From contig JBMNRP010000008.1 in the NCBI GenBank assembly GCA_050944685.1, positions 1 to 64,000 of the forward strand: 64,000 nucleotides of DNA, given 5' to 3'. Below are positions 35,583 to 45,007 of the stretch, piece after piece (the stretch's first letter is position 1; every line of letters begins with the position of its first letter). The DNA comes from CADBRN01 sp050944685 (GTDB lineage: Bacteria; Bacillota; Clostridia; Lachnospirales; Lachnospiraceae). Both the position numbers and the translations under genes were made by a program. The notes beneath the pieces were generated by a model, which had not been told where the DNA came from, did no database searches, and was given only the letters and a program-made list of their open reading frames with translations.

Positions 35583-35622
35583 ATTATAACACATTAAGCG
35601 CAGTAAAAAATCCTGCGCTTAA
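35583..35622 (-). promoter_or_regulatory. abfD promoter overlapped by a 10-bp inverted repeat
   Basis: Minus strand: extended -10 TGTTATAAT (TATAAT at 35588-35583). Where the -35 should be there is no consensus but a perfect inverted repeat TTAAGCGCAG / CTGCGCTTAA (35594-35603 and 35613-35622), ending five bases before the -10. It looks like an operator of an activator or repressor. Confidence 0.6.
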
Positions 35623-35624
35623 AT

Positions 35625-35694
35625 AAAAAGGGCCGTGGCAGAACGGCCGCCGGCTGATGCCAGCCGGCGTCTGTCCGCCGCCCGTGATGGCCCC
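35625..35694 (-). terminator. Complex terminator after the 4-hydroxybutyrate dehydrogenase gene
   Basis: Outer GGGCC/GGCCC stem encloses an inner perfect GCCGGCTG/CAGCCGGC hairpin; followed on the minus strand by TTTTTATTT. Confidence 0.75.
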
Positions 35695-35710
35695 TCTATA
35701 ATTCAATTGA

Positions 35711-36886
35711 TCAGAAGCACTCTCTGTATACGCGCATGGACAGCTCTTTGTTCCACGGAATGTAAGAGTTGGTGATCAGTCTCTGCTGGTTCGCCTCTAC
35801 GGAATCCGCAAACTCCTCGATGTCCTTCTCCTGGAAGCCATACTCATGAAGCGGCTTCAGCGGAAGAACCTTCTCCAGCATATCGTTCAGATACGGAATC
35901 GCATCCTCGACCTTGCAGCCGGTGATTCTGGCAACAAGCTCTTTGAATCTCATGATCTCGCCGTTCGGATTCTGCTCGTCATAGATCTCCAGGATCTTTC
36001 CGAACAGAGCGTAGTTGGACTCGCCGTGCGGTACATGATACGTTCCGCCCAGCGGGAAGCTCATGCCGTGAACCGTAGCGCATCCTGCCTTCAGGAAAGC
36101 AACGCCTGCCATGTAGGAAGCGGTTACGAACTCGTTCAGATATCCGAGACGGGCATCCTTTCCGTCCTCAGCGATGCGGCGGAATCCCTCGAGGATGAGC
36201 TCCATCGCTCTTACGGAGAACATCTCAGACGTCATCGTCTTGCGATGCGGGGAAAGGAAGGACTCTGTTGCGTGAATCAGAGCATCGATCGCAGAGCTCG
36301 CAAACGGCTTGTAGGGAAGAGTCTCCAGGAATTTCGGAATCAGGACAACCTTGTTCGGGATGATATCATCGGAAACAAGGCCGAGCTTCGTCTCGCCGCC
36401 CGTCAGCTTTCCGTCTTTCTCATCTTTTACGATGGCAACGGAAATATTGGTAACCTCAGATCCGGTACCGCAGGTCGTCGGAATTGCGATAACCTCTTTC
36501 TCATGGATAACCGGCTCTCTCTTGAAGTACATCTCATGAACCGATTTCGGACGTTTGCATCCGAGAAGCTTGCACAGGTCCATGATCGCGCCGCCGCCGA
36601 TGGCGATGACTCTGTCATAGGAATCATACGGGATCGCTTCGTACATGATCTCGATCATCTTCTCAGAGGGCTCGCCCGGTGCGAACTTCTCCTGGAATAC
36701 GTACTGGCACGGAATGTTAAAAGACTCCATGAAGGGTTTGTAGATGAACTCGTTCGTCAGAACGACATCTCTCTCACCGAGATGAAACTCTTCTGCCAGC
36801 TGTCCGAAGTCCTCCATTTTGTAGACTGTCGGAACAAAAATAATTTCTCTTTTGTCTGCCTGCAAGGCCTTGCTGAATGCGTCCAT
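35711..36886 (-). CDS. 4-hydroxybutyrate dehydrogenase (iron-type alcohol dehydrogenase family)
   Basis: 391 residues from the third codon ATG at 36886, which gives AGGAG a spacing of about 8 bases (the first ATG would be only 2 away). Reduces succinate semialdehyde to 4-hydroxybutyrate with NADH, or the reverse. NAD-site IAIGGGAIMDLCKLLG, PTTCGTGSEVTNISV and metal-binding His residues in ASSAIDALIHATESFLS, GCATVHGMSFPLGGTYHVPHGE. Sequence and place next to abfD fit 4HbD rather than a butanol dehydrogenase. Its promoter is overlapped by a Rex-like site. Confidence 0.9.
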   Translation of the reverse strand: MDAFSKALQADKREIIFVPTVYKMEDFGQLAEEFHLGERDVVLTNEFIYKPFMESFNIPCQYVFQEKFAPGEPSEKMIEIMYEAIPYDSYDRVIAIGGGAIMDLCKLLGCKRPKSVHEMYFKREPVIHEKEVIAIPTTCGTGSEVTNISVAIVKDEKDGKLTGGETKLGLVSDDIIPNKVVLIPKFLETLPYKPFASSAIDALIHATESFLSPHRKTMTSEMFSVRAMELILEGFRRIAEDGKDARLGYLNEFVTASYMAGVAFLKAGCATVHGMSFPLGGTYHVPHGESNYALFGKILEIYDEQNPNGEIMRFKELVARITGCKVEDAIPYLNDMLEKVLPLKPLHEYGFQEKDIEEFADSVEANQQRLITNSYIPWNKELSMRVYRECF

Positions 36887-36934
36887 ACTCATATCTCCTT
36901 TAATAAAAAAGAAAACGTTTTACAATCTTTCCAT

Positions 36935-36966
36935 ATTATATCAGATGATTGTTAAATTGTGAACAG
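36935..36966 (-). promoter_or_regulatory. Promoter of 4-hydroxybutyrate dehydrogenase with overlapping Rex-like operator
   Basis: Minus strand: -35 TTCACA (36963-36958), exactly 17 bases, -10 TATAAT (36940-36935). The plus-strand 18-mer TTGTTAAATTGTGAACAG (36949-36966) covers the -35 and part of the spacer and matches the Rex pattern with one perfect half and five of seven in the other. Confidence 0.7.
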
Positions 36967-37086
36967 AATCGGGCGGAAAATAACCTAGCATTCTTGCTCA
37001 TTTTTCGGCCAAATTACGCCGCATTGCTCTGTTCTGACACCTTTTTACCAGCATGTGCGGTGAAGTCTTTGAAGGTGCCCGGAGAA

Positions 37087-38187
37087 TCATTTCCCGAGGA
37101 ACGCGCGCCCGATCTGATCCGCCTTCAGAATGGCGTCATACACCTCTTCTGCGGTGATTCCCTCGCGCAGATTTTTCGTGGACTGGGTCGGAACGACCGC
37201 CATCTCGGCGACCTTCCGGAGATTGGCCTCGCTGATCTCGGAAATGCCGAGCTGGGCGAGCGTCATCGGAAGATCGACGTCCTTCATGAAGGAGAGCAGG
37301 GCGTTCATCTCGTCTTCTCCCATGTTCTCAAGGACGCACTGTGCGACGAGACCGAATGCGACCTTCTCTCCGTGGTAAGCACCGTGTGCCTGCGGCTCCT
37401 GGGCAAATCCATCATTGATGGCGTGAGCCGCCGCCAGACCGCCGCTCTCAAAGCCGACGCCGGAGAGCAGAATGCTCGCCTCACAGACCTTTTCCAGTGC
37501 CTCGGTATATTCGCCCTTTTTGACTCCGTCCAGTGCTTCTTTTCCGTATTTCAGAAGCAGGTCATTGCACAGCCGGCACATGGCGGAAACGGTCTCCGTG
37601 ACAGTTCCTCTCGCCATGGTTTTGATATGGTTTTTTTCACAGGCGCGCTGCTCGTACCAGGTGGCAAGCGCGTCGCCGATCCCCGCGGAAAACTGACGTG
37701 CAGGAGACTTTGAAATAATCTCGGTGTCCACGAGAACAAGGTCCGGATTGCGGCGCATCATTACGGCCTTGATCACGACGCCCTGCTCATTGTACAGGAC
37801 CGCCACTCCGGAGCAGGGAGCGTCATTGGACGCGACCGTCGGCATGGTGATGCAGGGAATCCCCCCGAGGTTTTCCGCCACCGCTTTCGCGGTATCCATG
37901 ACCTTCCCGCCTCCCATTCCGATGACGGCGTCGCATCCCTGCTCCTTCAGGCTGTCCATGTGGGCAAAGACCTCGTCCTTGGTCGCCTCACCGTGAAACT
38001 CGCCGAAAACGACTTCCTTTCCCGCATCGCGGATATTCTGCATAACTTCTTCGCCAAAGCGCTTATATCCGCCCGGAGAGGCGATCAGATAAAATTTATC
38101 GCCCAGTTTTTTAATGCTTCTCCCGAGATTCTTTCTCTCTCCGAACCCCTGAACATAGCGCGCCGGCGCCTTCATCGCAATTGCCAT
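37087..38187 (-). CDS. gldA: Glycerol dehydrogenase (NAD-dependent)
   Basis: 366 residues from ATG 38187 (AAAGGCGG upstream). Oxidises glycerol to dihydroxyacetone. RYVQGFGERKNLGRSIKKLG, VIGMGGGKVMDTAKAVAE, PTVASNDAPCSGVAVLYNEQG, and zinc ligands in SAGIGDALATWYEQRAC and AAAHAINDGFAQEPQAHGAYHGEKV (Asp and two His). Family length is normal. It precedes 4-hydroxybutyrate dehydrogenase on the same strand with 200 bases between, where a separate promoter lies, so it is probably not part of that unit. Confidence 0.93.
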   Translation of the reverse strand: MAIAMKAPARYVQGFGERKNLGRSIKKLGDKFYLIASPGGYKRFGEEVMQNIRDAGKEVVFGEFHGEATKDEVFAHMDSLKEQGCDAVIGMGGGKVMDTAKAVAENLGGIPCITMPTVASNDAPCSGVAVLYNEQGVVIKAVMMRRNPDLVLVDTEIISKSPARQFSAGIGDALATWYEQRACEKNHIKTMARGTVTETVSAMCRLCNDLLLKYGKEALDGVKKGEYTEALEKVCEASILLSGVGFESGGLAAAHAINDGFAQEPQAHGAYHGEKVAFGLVAQCVLENMGEDEMNALLSFMKDVDLPMTLAQLGISEISEANLRKVAEMAVVPTQSTKNLREGITAEEVYDAILKADQIGRAFLGK

Positions 38188-38278
38188 ATTTTTTCCGCCT
38201 TTCTTAAAATAAATCACATGTGACCGGCAGGACTCCCCCGCCGCACTTTACTGCCAGTATATCAGACCGCGGCCGGGA

Positions 38279-38992
38279 TTACATCCGGTTTCTCCGGAAC
38301 CACAGAAATTCCCTCACGGAACGGATGCCGATCCGGACCATTTTTTTCATGTTGATGGAGTTGGTACCTCCCTGGCGCGGCCGGAAGCTGATGGGAATAA
38401 ATCTGACCGGTTCGTGATAATAGACGCCGAAAGTAGTCAGCATCACATTCGGCAGAAAATATTTCCGCGGCAGCTTCCGGATGTATTTTTTCAGAAACCG
38501 CCGGCTCATCAGCCGGAACGGAGCGTTCGAGTCCGGAATCGACACGTGAAAAATGAGTCTCAGGATAAAGCAGAGCACTTTCTCCGAAAATTCGCGCGCT
38601 TTTCCGTCTCCCCTCGCGACGCGGTTCCCGAACAATGCCGCATAGTCTTTTCTCTGACTCCAGAAATCATCGAATTCCTCCGGATCTGTCTGGCCGTCGG
38701 AATCGGTCTGGAAAATATAGTCCGCCTGGTGCTTCAGTGCGTAGCGGTACCCCCGGATAACGGTCGGACCGTGTCCCTCATTTTCCTTGGTAAGCGGGAC
38801 GAGGAGCGGACGCGTTCTCGCCATCTCCCGCAGCAGGCGGCAGGTGTCATCGGTGCTCCCGTCGTCCAGAATGACCAGGCGGGATGTCCCCTCCGGATTA
38901 TGCCGCTCCACTACCGGATACCAGTCGTCGACAAAATTCCGCAGATTCGGTTCCTCATTGTACGCAGGTACGACAATATAAAGGCAATCCAC
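38279..38992 (-). CDS. Family 2 glycosyltransferase (polyprenyl-phosphate glycosyltransferase type)
   Basis: 237 residues with a GTG start after GAGAGGGAAATC. GT-A fold marks: IVVPAYNEEPNLRNFV, ILDDGSTDDT, ENEGHGPTVIRGYRYAL and the metal-binding motif FQTDSDGQTDPEEF, then a QGGTN motif (RPRQGGTNSIN) typical of dolichol-phosphate-mannose-synthase-like enzymes. No membrane helices, so it probably works at the inner face of the membrane in glycan or lipid-linked sugar synthesis. It is 31 bases after the HAD gene, same strand. Confidence 0.9.
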   Translation of the reverse strand: MDCLYIVVPAYNEEPNLRNFVDDWYPVVERHNPEGTSRLVILDDGSTDDTCRLLREMARTRPLLVPLTKENEGHGPTVIRGYRYALKHQADYIFQTDSDGQTDPEEFDDFWSQRKDYAALFGNRVARGDGKAREFSEKVLCFILRLIFHVSIPDSNAPFRLMSRRFLKKYIRKLPRKYFLPNVMLTTFGVYYHEPVRFIPISFRPRQGGTNSINMKKMVRIGIRSVREFLWFRRNRM

Positions 38993-39023
38993 TTGATTTC
39001 CCTCTCTCTTTCTGCAAGCCTTA

Positions 39024-39842
39024 TCAGCGAAGAATAAACTTTCGGATCACCTCGGCCACCCCGCCTTCGTTATTGTCCTTTTCCGTGATATATCCGGCGG
39101 CTTTTTTGACCTCGCCGGTCGCATTCGCCATGGCCACTCCGAGGCCTGCCGCCCGGATCATCTTCAGATCATTGGCCTCATCACCGACCGCAATCGTGTC
39201 CGATACGGCGATCCCGAGAATTTCCGCCATCTGACGCAGCGCCCGTCCCTTGTCCATTCCCATGGGAACGATCTCAACGAACTGTCCCGAAGAAAAATAG
39301 CTGTCCAGCACGCCGTCGTACGAGGTAATGATCCAGTCGCGCAGCTCTCGGATCGACTCGCTCCCCGTGCGGTCGATCGCCAGCATCTTCGCCGGCTCTT
39401 CTTTCAGATTCCGGATATCGTCGATAGTCTTGTATCCGATCCGGATTCTCCGGCAATAATACCGGACATCGTCATCGTCGCATCGCTCTTCCACCAGAAC
39501 ATAATCCCCGGCGTATGTCTGGATGTGAATGTTCCGGCGGTTCGCTTCCTCGAAGACTCCCCGCACGACCGGCAGCGGGATCGTCTTTTTAAAGAGAACC
39601 TTTCTTCTTCCCATGTCATAGAGGATGCCTCCGTTAAAGGTGATCAGATAGCAGCCCATCCCGGTGAGGCCGAGATCCTCTGCCAGAATGATTCCGCTCG
39701 AGAGCGGTCTTCCCGTCGAGATGACGACGCTGTGTCCCTGCGCGAGGGCTTCATCGATCGCCGCCTGATTGTCCGGCGGAATTTTTTTGTCATCCGTCAG
39801 AAGCGTGCCGTCCAGATCCAGAAAAATAGCTTTTTTACTCAT
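39024..39842 (-). CDS. Cof-type HAD-superfamily phosphatase
   Basis: 272 residues. Catalytic motif DLDGTLLTDD, motif II ISTGRP, the C2-type cap, motif III lysine in MDKGRALRQMAE and motif IV VGDEANDLKMI. Cof-type enzymes remove phosphate from sugar phosphates, nucleotides or cofactor intermediates; the substrate cannot be predicted. Followed 31 bases later by the glycosyltransferase gene. Confidence 0.93.
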   Translation of the reverse strand: MSKKAIFLDLDGTLLTDDKKIPPDNQAAIDEALAQGHSVVISTGRPLSSGIILAEDLGLTGMGCYLITFNGGILYDMGRRKVLFKKTIPLPVVRGVFEEANRRNIHIQTYAGDYVLVEERCDDDDVRYYCRRIRIGYKTIDDIRNLKEEPAKMLAIDRTGSESIRELRDWIITSYDGVLDSYFSSGQFVEIVPMGMDKGRALRQMAEILGIAVSDTIAVGDEANDLKMIRAAGLGVAMANATGEVKKAAGYITEKDNNEGGVAEVIRKFILR

Positions 39843-39884
39843 TGTGTGTCTCCCTGAAAAATACGTTTTCCGGCAAAAACCATC

Positions 39885-42820
39885 TTACTCGACACTTTTC
39901 AGTGCCTCGACCGGATCAATCCGGTCCATTTTCCGGTTCGTAATACAGCTTACAACAAAGGCGAAGATCAATACAAGGATGGCCGCCAGAAGATAGCTTC
40001 CGGAATGCACCGCGACCTCCAGCTCGATGGACGGAAGGTTGAGTATGGTCGTCAGCGTCCCCGCGAGCGCATATCCGAGCGGCATCCCCAGGAGAATCCC
40101 GATGGCGGTCAGAATCCAGGTCTCTTTATTGATGTAGGCGTGAACCTCGCGGTCATGAAATCCGAGCACCTTGATCGTCGCGAGCTCGCGCGAGCGCTCG
40201 GAAATATTCGTGTCCGACAGGGTAAAGAGCACAACGAACGCCAGCGCCGCCGACATGAAAAGAATCACCCCCACCACCATATTGATCAGCTGGAACGACG
40301 TGGAAAACTGGCTTTTCAGGTCCTCCGTCCCGAAGCAGGAAACGATGCCGTCCTTTTCAGCAAAGTCGGAGGTAAATTTTTTCTGCTCCGCGCTGTTCCC
40401 TTTTAGACGAACAAGGACACCGTTGGCTTCGTACCCGGTAAAATATTTTTCGAAGGTGGACTGTGTCATGAAAACATAGTTGCCGAGATGATTTTTCATC
40501 AGGGCGGTCACATCGAGTTCGACCTCGTCCAGGTACTGTATCTGCGCCGTCACGCGACCGCCGGAGCGGAAGCCGAGCACCGAGGACGCGTTCTGGGAAA
40601 CGAAGACGTCTCCGTCCTTCAGAATCAGACCGGTTCCATCCGGACTTTTCAGCCCGAAATAATCCGAAATATCTCCTCCCTCCGGAACCACGATCAGCTG
40701 GGCATCGACATTTTTCCTCGTCTTGTCCGGATTGGTCAGGGAGATCGTGGTCGTCTCGATCTCCTGATATTCCTTTACCTCGCTTTCGTTCAGATATGAC
40801 TTCAGCTGGTCAAAATCGTCGGAGGACACCACCGCCATCATGTCATATCGGCAGATCTCGTCATACTGATGAGCCGGCAGATCGTGGATGGTGTCGCGCA
40901 GTCCGAAGCCGAACAGCATGATTGCCATACAGCCGGCAATTCCGAGAACGGTCATCAGAAGACGCCCCTTGTAGCGGAACAGGTTGCGGGCGGTGATTTT
41001 ATTCAGAAAAGAAAATCGTTTCCAGAGAAACGGGATGTGCTCAAGCAGAACGCGCCGCCCGGGCTTCGGAGCCTTCGGGCGCATCAGCGAGGCCGGCGTA
41101 TTGCGAAGCTGTCCTGTGCAGGCCAGAACCGTCGTCAGCAAAATAGATGCGACGAAGATAAAAATTCCGAGAGAAAGCGTCACCGGAACGTTCCGGAAAT
41201 AATAATCCGGCAGCAGATACATGCGGCGAAATACAACAAAAAGAACCGCCGGCAGGGCGAGAAGCGCCCCCGCAACTCCGGCCGCGCATCCCGAAAGGGC
41301 GGCCGATCCGGTATAGACCACATATTTTTTCAGGATTTCCCCGTCATCGAATCCCAGCGCCTTGTACGTCCCGATCAGGCCGCGCTCCTCGTCGACGAGA
41401 CGAGTGACGGCGGTGAGACTGATCAGCACCGCAACGATCAGAAAGACGATCGGGAATGCCGTTCCGATGGATTCAATGGAATCTGCGTCGCTCTCAATAT
41501 TGGTATATCCGCTCAGCGCCATCCGGTCCTGCACGTACCAGACGGAAACGCCGCGGTCAATCATTTCCCGGGTGTCCGATCCGTACTTCGACTTGATCTC
41601 ATTCGCCTCGGTCTCCGCCTGGTCCGCCTTTGCCTGCGCCGTATCGCTGAGATCCTGCGCCTTTTCCGCCGCGTCCGAATATTTTTCCAGAAGAACCCGC
41701 ATCTCATCCGACATGGACTGCGAAAACAGCGACGCGATACCTCCGGATGAATCCTCGCTTTCCCCGTCTCCGGAGAGGGCAGACATATCGGAGGAGGTTC
41801 CGTCCGCAGAGGATTCCCCACCGCTCTGTGTCTCATCCGAAGCCTTTTCTTCTATCTTCTGAAGCTGAGAGGCAACTATCCGGTCGGCGGAATTCGGAGA
41901 CTTCTCTCCCAGTTCCTGAATCTGCCCGGAAAGCTCGCTGACTTCATCTCCCGCTTCCTTCGCGCGGTCTCCCGCCTCTTCCGCCTCATCCGTGGTCGTT
42001 TTCAGCGCCGCGACCCGATTCTCCAGATCCTCCGCGGAATCTTGTGCGGCGTCGTTATGCTCCTTCATCAGGCCGTCCTCGAGGGAGTTTCTGGAATCGC
42101 TCACCAGATTCTCATAGTCTTCCGAAAAGCACTCAAGCTCCTTCGCGCCGCGAAGCGTCAGATACACCGCCGTGTAATATTCCGCGTTTCAAACGCCTCC
42201 GCCACGACGAACAGAGACGTCCTGGAAGTCGACATGTTCCGGTACGAGACCGCCCCGTCGACCGAATTGTTGATATCCGCGGGATCCACCACAACTCCGG
42301 TGATAGTCAGCGTCCTCTCCTTCAGCGCGCCGGAAGATGAGAGGGAAATTTCCTGATCCTCCGTCTCCTCCTCGATCTCAATCGTATCTCCGATTTTCGT
42401 TCCGGTATCCTGAAGGAATTTTTCCGTCACCGCCACTTCCGTGGAACTTTCCGGGAGCTTTCCCTCGATCAGATACGGCCGGTTTATTTCCCCGCTTCCG
42501 AGAGACTGGATCGTGACTCCGACGTTCTCCTGATCCGTCTTTACGTGGGCGTCCTCGCTGAAGACACCCTCCGCCTGCAGGACGCCATCGAGGGACCCGA
42601 TGCGCTCAACATCATCGTCCGAGAAGCCGAGCGTTGACATCACGCGCAGATCGAACAGATTCCGGGCATCAAAAAAACGATCCGCCGAATAGCGCAGATC
42701 TTCACAGCCCGCCTTCAGGCCGGCGAACATGGTCACTCCCAGAAACGTAATCACCAAGATGGCGATGAAACGCCGGAGCTCTTTCCGGATTGTCCGAACA
42801 ATGTCTTTCTGATAGGTCAT
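39885..42820 (-). pseudogene. FtsX-type ABC exporter permease, split by a frameshift
   Basis: Two open frames together make one permease of about 980 residues. The first part (42820-42158, 220 residues) has the N-terminal helix (FIAILVITFLGVTMFAGL) and outer domain and ends in an aberrant tail after AEAFET. The second part resumes from about 42185 and runs to 39885 with a coiled-coil outer region (KAQDLSDTAQAKADQAETEA) and FtsX helices in two groups (VFLIVAVLISLTAVTRLVDEERG; VILFMSAALAFVVLFTLSD). At 42183-42186 the minus strand reads ACGCGGAA; removing one CG would give an unbroken FETEYYTAVYLTLRGAK. No slippery heptamer is present, so this is a mutation or a sequencing error. Its ATPase follows upstream at 42827. 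Confidence 0.85.
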
Positions 42821-42826
42821 GAGCGG

Positions 42827-43531
42827 TCACCACTCGATCCCGGAGATCGGGGCGGGATGAGGATTGTGCTCCGTCCCCGTCACGCGGCCGTTTTTAAACC
42901 GGATGATGCGGTCCGCCATCGGGGCGAGCGCGGAATTGTGCGTGATGATCAGCACGGTGATCCCGTCTCTCCGGCTGGTATCCTGCAGAAGCTGCAGAAT
43001 CTGTTTTCCCGTGTTGTAATCCAGCGCCCCGGTCGGCTCGTCGCAGAGCATCAGCTTCGGGTCCTTCGCCAGCGCGCGGGCGATGGAAACCCGCTGCTGC
43101 TCGCCTCCCGAGAGCTGAGCGGGAAAGTTGTTTTTCCGCTCTCCGAGACCGACCTGCTCCAGCACCGTGTCCGCGTCGAGCGCATCCGGACACAGCTGCG
43201 CCGCGATCTCAACGTTCTCATAAGCGGTCAGATTCGGAACCAGATTGTAAAACTGAAAGACGAAACCGATATCCGTCCTCCGGTAGCTGACCAGATCCTT
43301 CTTTCCGAGGGCGGTAATCTCCTGCCCGTCGACGATCACCTCGCCCGAGGTCGCGGTATCCATGCCCCCGAGAATATTCAGTGCGGTCGTCTTTCCCGCG
43401 CCCGAGGCGCCGAGAATCACCGCGAGCTCGCCCTTTTCGACCTCAAAATTCGCGTCGTTCAGCGCAAGGATCGGCATCGAATCTGCCGTTTCGTATTTTT
43501 TCACCACATGGCGGAATTCAATATAAGCCAC
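42827..43531 (-). CDS. ABC exporter ATP-binding protein (partner of the split FtsX-type permease)
   Basis: 234 residues from a GTG at 43531, preceded by GGGGG at good spacing; a longer frame upstream is Gly/Ser-rich and unlikely to be translated. Walker A GASGAGKTT, Q-loop FQFYNLVP, signature LSGGEQQRVSIARALA, Walker B LMLCDEPTGALD, H-loop ITHN. Belongs to the MacB/LolD/SalX ATPase family. The permease gene begins 6 bases after its stop. Confidence 0.93.
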   Translation of the reverse strand: MAYIEFRHVVKKYETADSMPILALNDANFEVEKGELAVILGASGAGKTTALNILGGMDTATSGEVIVDGQEITALGKKDLVSYRRTDIGFVFQFYNLVPNLTAYENVEIAAQLCPDALDADTVLEQVGLGERKNNFPAQLSGGEQQRVSIARALAKDPKLMLCDEPTGALDYNTGKQILQLLQDTSRRDGITVLIITHNSALAPMADRIIRFKNGRVTGTEHNPHPAPISGIEW

Positions 43532-43720
43532 AATAATCCCCCGGCCCGATCCGGACCCGCAACCAAAATCATACAAAAAATATCCGGGATTCTGTCACGT
43601 ATTCCACGGCGCGGATCCGCTCCCTGCGAAACGGTTTTCTGCAGTTCCGTCGCCTGTAATTCCAGATTACATGAGTGAAAAACTAAAAGCAATAATATCA
43701 TTAAAATTTCACAAAACCGG

Positions 43721-43748
43721 TTCGCATAAAGATTCTTTTGTGTATAAT
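43721..43748 (+). promoter_or_regulatory. Promoter of trmL
   Basis: -10 TATAAT (43743-43748) with a moderate -35 TTCGCA (43721-43726), 16-base spacer. Confidence 0.5.
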
Positions 43749-43793
43749 GGATTGGAAACATTCTGAATACCGCTGATGCACCCGGAGGGAAAT

Positions 43794-44279
43794 ATGCCGC
43801 ACATCAACATTGTCCTGCACGAGCCGGAAATACCATCCAACACGGGAAATATCGGCCGTACCTGCGTGGCGGCGGGCGCCAGTCTCCATCTGATCCGTCC
43901 GTTCGGATTCCGCCTGAACGAAAAAGCCATCCGACGCGCCGGCATGGATTACTGGAAGCATCTGGATGTAACAGAGTACCTGAATTACGAGGATTTTCTC
44001 GGCCGTCACCCCGGAGCGGAAATCTTCTATGCCACGACGAAGACAAAGCAGCTCTACACCGACGTATCCTTCCCGGACGAATGCTATATCATGTTCGGAA
44101 AAGAGAGCGCGGGCATTCCGGAGGAAATACTGAAGGCAAACCGCGAGAGGACTATCCGCATCCCGATGATCGGGGAAACCCGCTCTCTCAATCTGGCCAA
44201 TTCCGTCGCCGTGATTCTGTATGAGGCGCTGCGCCAGCTGAATTTCCGCGGCAGGGAAACCGGTTTTCTGATCGGGTAG
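43794..44279 (+). CDS. trmL: tRNA (cytidine/uridine-34 2'-O)-methyltransferase TrmL
   Basis: 161 residues from ATG 43794 (CGGAGGGAAAT). SPOUT-type enzyme that methylates the wobble ribose of tRNA-Leu. INIVLHEPEIPSNTGNIGRTC, HLIRPFGFRL, YWKHLDV, IMFGKESAGIPEEIL and ETRSLNLANSVAVILYEALRQ are the knot-forming family motifs. Normal length. Followed after 61 bases by a YcxB-like gene. Confidence 0.95.
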   Translation: MPHINIVLHEPEIPSNTGNIGRTCVAAGASLHLIRPFGFRLNEKAIRRAGMDYWKHLDVTEYLNYEDFLGRHPGAEIFYATTKTKQLYTDVSFPDECYIMFGKESAGIPEEILKANRERTIRIPMIGETRSLNLANSVAVILYEALRQLNFRGRETGFLIG

Positions 44280-44340
44280 CGGTCCCGCTTCCCGGATCAG
44301 GCAGTTCTTAAGAAATATGAAACAGAAAGGTCTTAAAGAA

Positions 44341-44892
44341 ATGAAATCTCTTTATCGAACCGTCACCCCCATCACCCCGGAAGAATTCCGCAAGCTGAAC
44401 AAGGCAATCGGAAGCCGCTCCTCCTTCATCTCCGCCGTCCTCATCTTTGAGGCTCTCCTCGCCGGATGGCTGGTCTACGGAATCCGCAGCTCGGACTCGC
44501 ACGCCATCCAGATCTCCGCGGCCATGCTCGTCCTGCTCCCGATCATCGCCTGGTTCGTCCCGCGAAACATGCTGAAGCGTTCCTATGCCTCAAACGAATC
44601 GGTCAACAATGTGGTGATGACGATCTGGTTCTACAAAAATTACTTTAAAGTCCACAGCCGGAACGCAACCAGCACCGTCCGTTACTGCGACCTGATGAAA
44701 ATCATCGAGACGAAAGAAAACTTCTATCTGATGATTGCCAAAAACAAAGTCGTCATCGTCATCAAGGCGAACTGCGAACCGGGTCTGATCTCCATGCTGC
44801 AGAAAATCTCCGCCGACCTTCTGACCGGAAGGCTGAAACCCTCCGATGACGAGATTCCGGAAGAAGACGACGACGATAATACCGAAAATTAA
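44341..44892 (+). CDS. YcxB-like membrane protein
   Basis: 183 residues from ATG 44341 (GAAAGG upstream); an ATG at 44317 is also in frame. Two membrane helices (about 26-45 and 55-75) are followed by a cytoplasmic YcxB-C-like domain (FKVHSRNATSTVRYCDLMKIIETKENFYLMIA) and a very acidic tail (DDEIPEEDDDDNTEN). Function of the family is unknown. Probably co-transcribed with trmL. Confidence 0.75.
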   Translation: MKSLYRTVTPITPEEFRKLNKAIGSRSSFISAVLIFEALLAGWLVYGIRSSDSHAIQISAAMLVLLPIIAWFVPRNMLKRSYASNESVNNVVMTIWFYKNYFKVHSRNATSTVRYCDLMKIIETKENFYLMIAKNKVVIVIKANCEPGLISMLQKISADLLTGRLKPSDDEIPEEDDDDNTEN

Positions 44893-44913
44893 CTGCCGAA
44901 AATCTTTTTCTGT

Positions 44914-44962
44914 ATGAAAAACATTTCTCCGGGGGCCCGCGTCAGCGCGAACACCCCGGAGA
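44914..44962 (-). terminator. Terminator after the flavodiiron protein gene
   Basis: Minus strand: TCTCCGGGG pairs with CCCCGGAGA, followed by AATGTTTTTC. Confidence 0.7.
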
Positions 44963-45007
44963 TCCGATTGTAAAACGCCGGGTTCTCCGGCCTGACATCA
45001 TATGCCG

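Noticed and set aside
42158..42190. Programmed ribosomal frameshift in the FtsX-type permease
   Set aside because: No slippery heptamer or Shine-Dalgarno-like stimulator is present and a simple CG duplication explains the break.
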